In this document: in pieces, positions 49,060-59,869 of the stretch
How positions within the stretch are numbered: the first letter of the stretch is position 1
Layout of the letters: each line of letters opens with the position of its first letter
Program-made: the position numbers and the translations under genes
Assembly (NCBI GenBank): GCA_018894105.1
Contig: CM032117.1
Coordinates: 48,456,503-48,520,502 of the forward strand
Length of the DNA stretch: 64,000 nucleotides
Reading direction: 5' to 3'
DNA from: Jacaranda mimosifolia
Lineage: Eukaryota > Streptophyta > Magnoliopsida > Lamiales > Bignoniaceae
The notes under the pieces: generated by a model
Told to the model about the DNA's origin: nothing
The model's input: only the letters and a program-made list of their open reading frames with translations
The model's database searches: none

Positions 49060-49890
49060 TATCTCCGGAATTGTACTTCGTTTGTACTTTGTTCCCCTGA
49101 TTTGTACTTTGTTTCCCGTGAATTGTACTCAAGATCCTCGCCTTGTTTCAATTGAATTTAAGTGTTCTTCAGCGACACACATTTTATACTTTCTTTGTTC
49201 TGGGTTTGTACCTTATTGCCCTCAAAATGCACTCAAATCTGCAACCCAGTTTCAATTGAATTGAAGTGTACTTCAATGAAGCACATTTTATACTCTGTTT
49301 ATCTGAATTTGTACTTTGTTTCCTGTGAATTGTACTCAAGATCCCCGCCTTGTTTCAATTGAATTTAAGTGTTTTTCAGCGACACACATTTCATACTTTC
49401 TTTGTTCTGGGTTTGTACCTCATTTCCCCTGAATTGTATTCAAATTCCCTACCCAGTTTCAATTGAATTGAAGTGTACTTAAACGAAGCACATTTTATAC
49501 TTTGTTTAGCTGAATTTGTACTTTGTTTCCCATGAATTGTACTCAAGATCCCCGCCTTGTTTCAATTGAATTTAAGTGTTCTTCAGCGACACACATTTTA
49601 TACTTTCTTTGTTCCGGGTTTGTACCTCATTTCCCCTTAATTGTATTCAAATTCCCTGCCCAGTTTCAATTGAATTGAAGTGTACTTCAACGAAGCACAT
49701 TTTATACTTTGTTTATCTGAATTTGTACTTTGTTTCCTGTGAATTGTACTCAAGATCCCCGCCTTGTTTGAATTGAATTTAATTGTTCTTCAGCGACACA
49801 CATTTTATACTTTCTTTGTTCCGGGTTTGTACCTCATTTCCCCTTAATTGTATTCAAATTCCCTACCTAGTTTCAATTGAATTTAAGTTA
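49060..49890. repeat. 207-bp tandem repeat (about 4 copies) between the convergent genes
   Basis: CAAGATCC recurs at 49130, 49337, 49544 and 49751, exactly 207 bp apart. Units include GTACTTTGTTTCC, the word TTTCAATTGAATTTAAGTGT and AGCGACACACATTT. Short open frames in the array arise from its periodicity and are not genes. Confidence 0.95.
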
Positions 49891-51059
49891 TAAATAATTA
49901 ATGGAAAATTACACTTACATACAAAATAATATTATAAACAAATTATGCTTCAATTCACACATGTATTTACATACAAGTGATTCAAATCCTGGCATTTTCA
50001 TGACTTAATATTGTATATGCCATTTTCGCACGATATTTATCAATTTCAATTGTTCTAGCATCCCTCCAGAACTCGGGGGTGTCTCTAGCAAAACATTCTG
50101 CCCAAAGGCATACATAGACACCACAATCCACTGGACCCACTTGCTGCCTGTCTTTTCTCGGCTTTATCTGTTCATCCACACGACTCCCCAATGAAAGCTT
50201 CATGTACCGAGAATAGAATAAAGCCAACAAAAATATTGATCAGTTGTTGACTCCCTAATTTATGAAGAAATCATAGGGAAAGAAAGCAAACTTACAATGG
50301 CAATAGCCATCGGTTTGTATCTGGCGGCCATTATTGAATTCATGTATAAGAAAGAACGAGTCGAGGTGTCGAGGACAACCAAGAACTAGTGCTAGCATCG
50401 GCAAATCGGTAGGATTATGTAACGACACTCGTTTAAAACATCCACCGTGAGCTCTTCCAAGTCTGTACAGGTGAAGTTGTTCAGTTTAAGCTTCAACTCC
50501 ACAAATTCTTCATCCGTAATATCCTTGATGTTGCGTTCCTCTAGTTCGTCTAATATATCAGCCTATGAAGCATAAAACAAATGGTTAGACTCATTTGTCA
50601 CCGTGAACTAAATTAAGTTAGGAAACTACCACATACCTGCGCTATTGAGGACGTAAGCCACACGTTGTGGTGACACTTCTTCCTGAAAGATGGGCTACAT
50701 AATATCGACATGTAACAGTCCACTATGTCACCGGTAAGTTCTCCTGCAAATAAGAGCTCACAAAAGTTTTGTCCATCCAAAAACTGTCTTGCTCCTTCCC
50801 ATACAGTCACCCTACACAATTGTTAATTGTTGTTCATATACCAATTTATCCAACAGAAAAATAATAAGCAAATTTTGTTACCTCAAATTATCTCTTCTGA
50901 CAAAGTTGTCGATGACTTCTCGCTCTTCTACTGGAACAAGTGCAAGACCTCTATAATCAGTCTTTCCTTTATAGGGATTGGCCACTTCAGTCTTTGGGAT
51001 GGTTGGTTCATCTGCCACCTCGAGTGGTTCATATGCCACGTGGGGTACAAAACACAGCA

Positions 51060-51960
51060 TATAGGTACAAAGTATCAACTATTGAAGTAGAAAATATAAG
51101 CACATGGAGTACAAATATCACCAACATGGAGTATAAAAATTTAGCACATTAGATATAAAGTGTCAACTATTGAAATAGAAAAGATAAGCACATGAAGTAC
51201 AGACATCACCAATATGGTGTACAAAACTCAAGCACATTAGGTATAAAGTGTCAACTATTGAAGTATAAAAGATCAGCACTTGAAGTACAGATATCACCAA
51301 CATGGTGTACAAAACTCAAGCACATTAAGTATAAAGTGTCAACTATTGAGGTAGAAAAGATCAGAACTTGAAGTATATATATCACCAACATGGAGAACAA
51401 AAATCAAGCATATTACGTATAAAGTGTCAACTATTGAGGTAGAAAAGATCAGCACTTGAAGTACAGATATCACCAACATGGTGTACAAAACTCAAGCACA
51501 TTAGGTATAAAGTGTCAACTATTGAGGTAGAAAAGATCAGCACTTGAAGTACAGATATCACCAACATGGTGTACAAAACTCAAGCACATTAGGTATAAAG
51601 TGTCAACTATTGAGGTAGAAAAGATGAGCACTTGAAGTACAGATATCACCAACATGGTGTACAAAACTCTAGCACATTAGGTATAAAGTGTAAAGCACAA
51701 AAGTACAGATATCACCAACATGGAGTACAAAACTCAAGCACATTAGGTATAAAGTGTAAAGCACATAAGTACAGATATCACCAACATGAAGTACAAAACT
51801 CAAGCACAATAGGTATAAAGTGTCAACTATTTAAGTAGAAAAGATCAGCACATAAGTGCAAGTATCACCAACATGAAGTATAAGACATCATCTATTAAGT
51901 GCAAATATCAACCAATCAAGTATAAGATATCATAACATTTATTACAAACAGACAGTTTAC
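51060..51960. repeat. 88-bp repeat changing to 66-bp units, in a protease intron
   Basis: ATCACC occurs at 51117, 51205, 51293, 51381, 51469, 51557 and 51645 (88 bp apart), then at 51711 and 51777 (66 bp apart), then 51863. Units read AAGTACAGATATCACCAACA, TGGTGTACAAAACTCAAGCA, CATTAGGTATAAAGTGT. The 66-bp form lacks a 22-bp block (TCAACTATTGAGGTAGAAAAGA). The sequence differs from the other 88-bp array in this element. Confidence 0.95.
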
Positions 51961-53649
51961 AAATGAAATGCAAGTAGCAAAAAAATAAAACATTAAGTAG
52001 TGTACAACACTTTCTTCTCTTCCTGTTCTTTGTTTTTTCATGCACGAGGACGAGCACGATAGGTCTTTGTCACTTGTCTTCCTCTTTTGGCTGGTGTGGA
52101 GCTCTGGGGGCTGACAAAATCTGGAGATTTTTATTTTGGCTTCCTGTCTCCTCGATTGCGCACATTTGTCACAATTGAGGACATGACATTTGCCACTTCA
52201 ATCTCAGATTCTTCGAACTCAGCCGCTTGAATTGGTATATAATGTTCTATCTTCAAAGGTAAGGCGGAATCTAAATAATCATGACGTTGTTTGGTTCGAC
52301 TTTCTTCATCCAACATGTCTTCAGAATCATCCCCTTCTTTCTGTGCATCATGTACCAAATCAAGTTCCCCCTCATGCACATACTCACCAGCTTCCTGCTC
52401 AAGCTCCACCCCATCAATGTCTTCATCAGTTAGATGCTCTTCCTCACCCTGTTCCTTCATTGCCATGCATTCGAATGAAGCAATTTTTTCTTTCAATGAT
52501 TTAATTTCTTCACCTTTCGCTGCAATAAATGCTTTATATATTGTATGATCACAGACATGGACTTCACTTATGGCAGTACTGGCAGCCTCTGATTTCTTAA
52601 TCAAATATGCCAATTCTAACTCTTCTGGAGCTGGGTTGAGGGCTACAACCTATTATAATGGAAATAATTATCAAATTCAAATTATTATACAAAAAAAATA
52701 ATGAATTATTACAATTATTACCATATCTGCTGTAACTTGCTTCAATTTAGTCTCTGTCTGCTTCATATTTTGTGGGACTGTGCTATCCTTCCACCGGTAA
52801 AAGCGTGGAAACTCAAACAAACTCACTGGTGAAGTCAGTGACGGGATGCGTTCATAAACCCATGTCTGTCATACATAAATCGAAAAATTATACTCACTTG
52901 AATATAAATATAATCAATGTCATTAGAAAAATGAAGCAAACACTTACCATCAAGCCAACTGTACACCCATCAATGTACTTCTTTCTTCTTTCTCCACCTA
53001 TTCCTAAATGGTTCTTTATATCTTGCACAAGAAAACTATATGCAGCTATGCCCCATGCATACAAACCAACTCTAGACAAATTGTCCAAGTATGGTAGGAG
53101 AAATCGTGGAGTCCAATAATTAGATGTTGGAAACAGAATACAATTAAAAACAAAAACTATGTACAACCTACAAAAATTATTCAAGTCCTCCACACTATCC
53201 TTATATACATACTCCTCAAGTTTTTTTGCTATTTCAGATCTAGTTACATTCTACAGCTTTCCAGAAAAAAGGCGGTCAAAGGTTGAAGACTTCAACTTCA
53301 ATGTTATATCAACAGATTGCCCCACGTGTGGCAACCCTAAAACCATTGAAAATTCAGCTGCAGAAAAAGGAACCTCAACCCCCTCCGCAAAATGAAATGA
53401 GAGCTTTTTTAGGTCAAACCTCCTAACTATAGCTTCAAGCCGAATGAAGCTTGAACTTAACTTAGGCATATCCATGTATATATAGAAAGGGGCCCTCTTC
53501 AATGCATCAAAATGTTTGGACCTCATCTTGGACTTCACAAGCTCCAACTTATTCTGAAAATATTGGGGGGAGCAACGAGAACAGACCTCACAATGTCTTG
53601 GCTTTGCTGCAATGAGAAAAAAGAGAGTATATAAACAGATAATAAACTA

Positions 53650-54690
53650 ACCCTTTTAAATAGAGTGTACTACACTTTCAGTTATTCTATACTTCATGCT
53701 TGAATTTTTTATATTACATTTGCTTCTAAAATGTAATACAGATACACAGATTATATACTAGAGTTCCATTTAATGTATACTACATGCTTAAAGGTTTTAT
53801 ACGTCAGTTGCTTCTAAAATGTACTACAGATACAAAGATTATATACTACATTTTCAGTTAATGTATAATGCAGGCTTGAATGTTTATGTACTAAGATGCT
53901 TCTAAAATGTACTGCATACACTTATGCCTAAAGTGGACTGCCAGTTTGAATGTTTTATACTACATTTGTTTATAAAATGTACTGCACCTTATACTACATT
54001 TTTGCCTAAAGTGTACTCCAGATGCTTATAAAATGTACTGCAGCTATTCAGATTATATACTACCTTTTGCCTAATGTATACTGCAAGCTTGAATGCTAAA
54101 TACTACATACATTTGTTTCTAAAATATACTGCAGCAACACAGATTATATACTACACTTATGACTAAAGTGTACTGTCAGTTTGAATGTTTTATACTACAT
54201 TTGTTCCTGAAATGTATTGCACTTACAGAGATTTTATGCTACACTTTTGCCTAAAGTGTACTACAAATGCCCTAAAATGTTCTACAGCTATGCAGATTAT
54301 ATACTACCTTTTCCTAATGTGTACTGTAAGTTTGAATGCTTTATACTACACATATGCCTAAAGTGTACTGCCAGTTTGAATATTTTATACAACATTTGCT
54401 TCTAAAATGTACTGCACCTACAGAGATTTTATACTACGCTTTTGCCTAAAGTGTACTCCAGATGCCCCAAAAATGTACTGTAGTTATACATATTATATAC
54501 TACCTTTTCCCTAATGTGCACTGCAAGTTTGAATGCTTTATACTACACTTATGCCTAAAGTATACTGCCAGTTTGAATGTTTTATACTACATTTGTTTTT
54601 ATGTTACCCAAATTATATACTACACTTTTGCTGATGTGTACTGCATGCTTCGATGTTCTGTACTACAGATAACACACTACCACATTGAGA
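53650..54690. repeat. Degenerate 80-90-bp minisatellite in protease intron 1
   Basis: Units carry ATTATATACTAC, a TTTGCCTAAAGTGTACTGC segment, GTTTGAATGTTTTATACTAC and TTCTAAAATGTACTGCA. On the minus strand this is the same unit as the 27770-29120 array of the small MULE. Spacing is less regular here because of small indels. It fills intron 1 of the protease gene as in the small copy. Confidence 0.85.
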
Positions 54691-55375
54691 TAGTTTTATA
54701 ATATAATTTCACCATATAATTTCAGTTAAAAAGAAGTATAAAGCCCTAAAAGGTGAAATGCAACTTTCATGACCTTCGAGTACAAATCAAAACTTCCCAT
54801 CTCACAATAGAAATCATATATATATATCAAATGGGTTCGAGTGTTTAACGACTAAAAAATGAATAAAAACCCTAAACATGAGAAAATAGACAACAAATCA
54901 ATGTAACACTGAAAAATCATGGACATTTGAAGTTTCAAATGCAGAAAACATACCTTTGTTCCTTTTCGTCACTTCTTTTTGTACTTTGCTTCTTCTTGCC
55001 ACTGTTTTTCTTTCCATTGTTGCAGAAAAATGGCAAAAATTTTGTTGCTGTTTTTTTTTAAACTTCTTTTTCTTCTTCTTCTCGCATCAGTGGCAGAGGA
55101 ACGGTTTCGTGCCCTTTTGTTTTGGCGCTTAGAGAAGTCGATTTCAGGCAAAAATATAAAAAAAGAAAGCGTTCTTCTTAAGAGATAATGCATTTTTCAG
55201 GTATTTTTGTTGTTTTTTCCAGCTGCAAGGGTATACAACTTTTTCTAAAAGATATGGGGAGTGATTCCTAACTTTTGTGAAAAAGTGGGGAGTTTAGTGT
55301 GTAAGTATTTAAATGGGGACTGAACACTAAATTAAAAGTAGGTTGAGGGATTTTTTTTAATTAACTCAAACAATA

Positions 55376-56661
55376 CTAATAATAATAATAATAATTATAG
55401 TAATAAATTAAAAGGTTAATGTGATATTTTGGTATGTTTTCACATGGACAAGACTAATATCTTAACCAAGATGAGGGTTCAGTATAAATGGAAAAGAAAA
55501 AAAAAAGGGGGAATGATATTATAATAAAATACTAATCTCAAAATAAAAAAGCAGGGGGATATGGTGAAATTGACAAATGCTATGGAATTAAATTTTTATA
55601 AGAAATTAGAAAGTATTTGGTAATTTTTTTAGGATCTTATAAGCTTTTTTTAAAAAAGTAAGGAGATCCTAACTTATTTTCAAAATTTTAATAAGCTCCT
55701 CCAAATCTAATTATTTTAATTATAAAATTGTCATTACTAACAACTTATAAGTTTTAACATCTTATTTTATCCAAATACTTCAACAACTTATTTTAAAAAT
55801 AAAATTTAATATCTTATAAGCTCTAAAAATATCTTATAAAATGTAAGAATTTATAAGATTTTTTTAAATAAATTTAGCCAAATACCCTCTTAACTTGATT
55901 GAGCCTTGGCACAAAAATCTATTAAGTGATGACATTCAAATTTAGAGAAACCTAAAATTAATAAAAATGGACAATCTTTAGCTAAATTTTATTTTCTCAA
56001 AACAAAATAGAAGTTCAGAAAATGCGGGGAAAAGAAAGAATAGGTGTATAGACTTAATTGAAAGTTGTTCTAACAAATGGAGTTAATTACATTGGCAAAA
56101 GAATCTTTTGATTGAAACTTCAGGACATATGAAAGATACATATCTGTTGAATAATATTATATCAAATGATTAATGATAATTTAAATTAATACTTGTACCT
56201 TTTCAATATGAAACATGATAGAATTACTATGAATTAATTCCACATTAAAAAAATTAAATATTTTATTATTTTAACAAATTAATTAATTAAACGAGAATAA
56301 AGATAGAGTCGCAGTCTATATGTCCATTCATTTTGAAAAAAAATGAGGAAATTGAGAGGCAGCATTAAACCAGTTCCCCATTTAGTTAGAAAAAATATTT
56401 GTCAATGGCCAATTTTCTTTTTCAAACTTGATTGGATCACAAATTCATGTAATTTGACCAATTGTATCTCACAGTGAGTGTACTGGTGCCTGAGCCCTCA
56501 CGTTTTGGTTCAAAATTAACTTCCCAAATAATATCTCTCCACGCCGCGCCCACTCTTTAGTCCTTTACTATGTGCCACCAAATTCCTATCCCTATCCCAT
56601 TCCGTTCCCACCAGTTCTGACCTTTTCTTTACAAAATTACAATCTCCACCACACCCACAGC

Positions 56662-56693
<32 letters not shown>

Positions 56694-59600
56694 ACAATCC
56701 TCTTCAAATTAATTAACCCCGCATTAATAATATATTATGTTCAATTACAAGTAAATTCGTAGTGAATATTTTTACCATGAAATAAATGAAACACAATAGC
56801 CAAAGAAGAAGAAGAAGAAGAAAGAATGGTAATAGTGGAAAGATTCTTTAGTTGGATGGAGAAAAGCAGGAAAAGGGATGAAGAAGAAGCAACCATTTGC
56901 AGATTATTGCAGAAAGAGGGCACTGATCAGTGATGTAAAGTTTGATAAGTTAGTGGTCTCTAACTGTTAGTCATAACTTATTTTATTGATGGTTGATTTT
57001 GTTTTAGAGGTTTGGGAGAATATTTTGAAAAAATATATTTTGATAATGACATTGAAGGAAATAATATTGGAAATGAAGTTATGTTTAATTAGCTTTTAAG
57101 AGAAAATAATTTTATTGTAGGTAGATGTCTTTTCATGTAATTAATTATTTTTACTTAGTTAGTAAGCCACTTTAAATTTTTATATTGTTATATGTTATTT
57201 ATATAGTGATATAATAATTGAAGATATATTTAGGTTTAAATAACATGGAAAGATATACATGTATAGTTTTAATTGATGTAATGATTTAAAATGATTAGAA
57301 TTGTTTAGTAATATTTTAAGAGAAAAAATTGAACTTTTTAAGGAAATGTTTACTTCTGTTTTAAGAAAATGAAAATCATTCACACAAAATGATTCCAAAA
57401 GTTTTGTAGAAAATATTCTGTTTTATTTGGGTTTTCTTTTATATTCTCTATTATATATATTACGATTTATTTTTTTTTGGGTGACGACACGCAACGAATA
57501 GGATTGATATGTACAAGTTTCAAAACTTTACTTGTATGGGTCTATCATTGGGTAACCCCTACATCTTATTCAAATTAAAAAAAAAAAAGTGAAATATCTA
57601 TACTCAAGCTCAGTTAATATTTATTAAATTCAGATCTAAATCAAGATCATTAAAAATAGTGATATGGGTCTAGTTAAAATTATAGCATGCTCGATTTATG
57701 TGCTTAAGTATTTAATATATTAATGATGTATCAAAAATCATTTTCGTATTGAAACCTTTCATTTTACAACAATATTCATTATATTTTACGTGATTAGGAA
57801 ACAAAGAGTATCTTTTCTTACATTTTAAAAAAGAAAATTTATTGTTAAATAACATAAACGGGTATCTCATTTGAAATGTTATATTTAAAGATTATTTTGA
57901 TTTAAATGAATTATAGAATGTCAATAATTGTTATGGCTAAAAATTTATAAGCTATATATATATATATATATTTCAATGGTAAGATTTTAAAAAATAAATG
58001 AGAAAAGTAAGAAAAAAATAGCAGTAGAAAATTTTATTCAACATATCTTTTAGATTGTATATGCATATATGTTTGATATGATAAGTAAGCAAAATAATTA
58101 TTTAAGACATATTCTTTTAGTATGATCTAATAACGTGATAATCAATTTAAAAAGTGTTTTGTAACATGAAATATTTTATAAATTAAAATACTGCTTAATA
58201 CTTGATACAACTCTAATAATATGTACCCCGTTTTATGTTCGGATTAAATTAATTGTAATTAAAAATTAATTTAATATATTATTTTAATTTCATATAAAAA
58301 GAAGTTAACTCATGACATATTTTTTAATGAGATAAATAGTATCTAATTGAAGATTTTTTCACTAAACCACAATGTATAAGTATCAATAAATAGAATGAAA
58401 ATTTATGCTCGTCACGACATCATCATATTTACAAAGGCATAATGCAGAAAATATAAAATACTTATATTTTTTTCTTTGACAAAAAACAACTCAATAAATT
58501 TTAGAGAACTTAAATAGAAAAAGTAAAATGTAGAAATATCAAAAAGACAAAAAAAATGATTAATAATATTGAAAAAAATAAAATCTATTGCACAATAGAA
58601 AATCAATTCAAACAGAAAGTAAAAAATATTGTTAAATTATCTGAAAAGGTAAATATTATATAAAATAAAAATTAATTTTATATATAGAAAAAAATATTTT
58701 CAAATATAACTATTTTTGTAAAAAAAATATTCTTATTTAGATTATCTAAATTTAAAAAAAATAAAAAGAAAAAAGATTAAGATCTCAATTTATGGTGTCA
58801 CTGGTTTTGATTTGTGAAATGTTGATAATAAAAATTTTTAAAAAATTAAGATTTACACTTATCAATATTAAAAGAGAAAACATATAATTATTTCTAACTT
58901 ACTATCTTTTATAAACTATCATTGCTTATACAAGTTTGATCTAACCACGATTTTTTCTTTTTCTTTTTGCAATTTTCATCATATATACCACCTAATTGCA
59001 TTTTCTTATTTAAGAAAATTTTGTCTATTTCTTTATTTATATATTTTTTTTGTGTGTGTATTTGAATAGTAAGTGTGCGCACAATTTTCTACAAATAAAC
59101 AAATGTTGAAATTAAAACATAATAAATTTTATTGAATGAGATTTAGGAATACAACTCTATTTTTTTATAATTTTTTAATTAAAAATTTATTCCTCTCTCA
59201 TATCAGTGAGACGTTTCTTCATAAAAATAGACTTCCCCATTATGTATGTCGATAGTAAGTGCTGATGCATAAAAATTAATTTAATTACTGAAATATTTTT
59301 ATTTAGAATATAATATTCATTTTACTTTATGTAATTAAATAATAAAAAATATTTTTCTTATATTCTAAAAAATAAAATTTATTTTTAAACAACATAAAAT
59401 TGAGATTTTATTGAAGATGTTTAATTTTGAAGATAATTTGTATAACTTGACTAAGTTGTAGAGTATGAAAAATGGCTAACTCTAAATTCATTATATATCG
59501 GTTTTAAAATTGTTAAAATTTAAAAAATTATGAGAAAAAGTATAAAAAGTGATGCAAACTATTTTTATTTAATAAATATATATTTATATAATAAATAAGA

Positions 59601-59850
59601 ATTTTTTTAATTTAAAATTATTAGTATGATCTCGTTAATAATGCATGTTGTAACAATAATTGTTAGAACACTTAAGGATTTAAAATGTTAACTATTTGTC
59701 AATATGGTAAGATTTATTTATTTTTACTCATGAAATTGTCTTTTTATTTCTACCAAATATTATGCATATACAAAATATTCCTTTGCAAAATGTAATTGAG
59801 CAAAAATGTATAAATAAATATGCACATGAATTCTTAGTAGATTGTTTGGA
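55376..59850. other. Long AT-rich intergenic region
   Basis: About 4.5 kb with no recognised gene. Simple repeats occur: an AAT run near 55376, C26 at 56668, TA repeats near 57953-57972. Short open frames are at the level expected by chance in such AT-rich DNA. Confidence 0.6.
56668..56693. repeat. Poly-C tract, 26 bp
   Basis: An uninterrupted run of 26 C. On the reverse strand it gives a polyglycine open frame that has no other protein-like property. Confidence 0.95.
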
Positions 59851-59869
59851 TATGCCTTCTTTGTATATC

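Larger units (their letters stand above)
49982..55017 (-). pseudogene. ULP1-like cysteine protease (peptidase C48) gene carried by the MULE, with premature stops
   Basis: Exons read in phase: 55017-54954, 53606-52948, 52865-52722, 52649 to about 52040, about 51036-50882, 50811-50637, 50562-50296 and 50197-49982. The exon 4/5 junction is uncertain. Exon 2 encodes a helical N-terminal domain (PFSAAEFSMVLGLPHVGQSV) like that of plant transposon ULP1/DUF1985-type proteins. Exon 4 is highly acidic. The C-terminal exons hold the C48 fold: a His codon at 50391-50389, Asp in FLVVLDTSTRSF, and the nucleophile motif DRQQVGPVDCGVYVCLW. ULP1 enzymes remove SUMO from proteins. Stops: TAG 53253, TAA 52133, and TAG at 50394 and 50388 on either side of the His codon (minus-strand starts). 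Introns 1 and 4 are filled with minisatellites. Confidence 0.85.
42479..55367 (+). mobile_element. Mutator-like element with transposase and ULP1-like protease genes (12.9 kb)
   Basis: Target duplication AAACAATA (8 bp; perhaps 9 with one mismatch) lies at 42471-42478 and 55368-55375. The left end begins AGGAACACTTATTTAAAAGT. The right end on the reverse strand begins GAGTTAATTAAAAAAAATCC. The inverted ends align for about 150 bp with shared CACTTCCCATTT / CACTCCCCATAT and AACTC(T/C)C blocks. Inside are two convergent genes: a PB1-MURA transposase (plus strand, 42880-47955) and a peptidase-C48 gene (minus strand, 55017-49982). Tandem arrays occupy three introns and the intergenic core. Transposon-borne ULP1-like genes are known in plants (Kaonashi/KIU-type MULEs). 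Here both genes have in-frame stops, so this copy is no longer autonomous. Confidence 0.9.

Noticed and set aside
49007..49776. Several open frames of 60-85 codons with near-identical peptides
   Set aside because: They repeat with the 207-bp DNA period and have no protein-like conservation. They are products of the tandem array.
47955..49890. Regular repeats with fixed spacing resembling a CRISPR array
   Set aside because: The window is plant nuclear DNA, the 'spacers' are themselves repeated, and the units of 123 and 207 bp are contiguous minisatellites within a transposon.
56516..56707. Polyglycine open frame on the minus strand
   Set aside because: It is created by the 26-bp C homopolymer and has no start context or conserved sequence.
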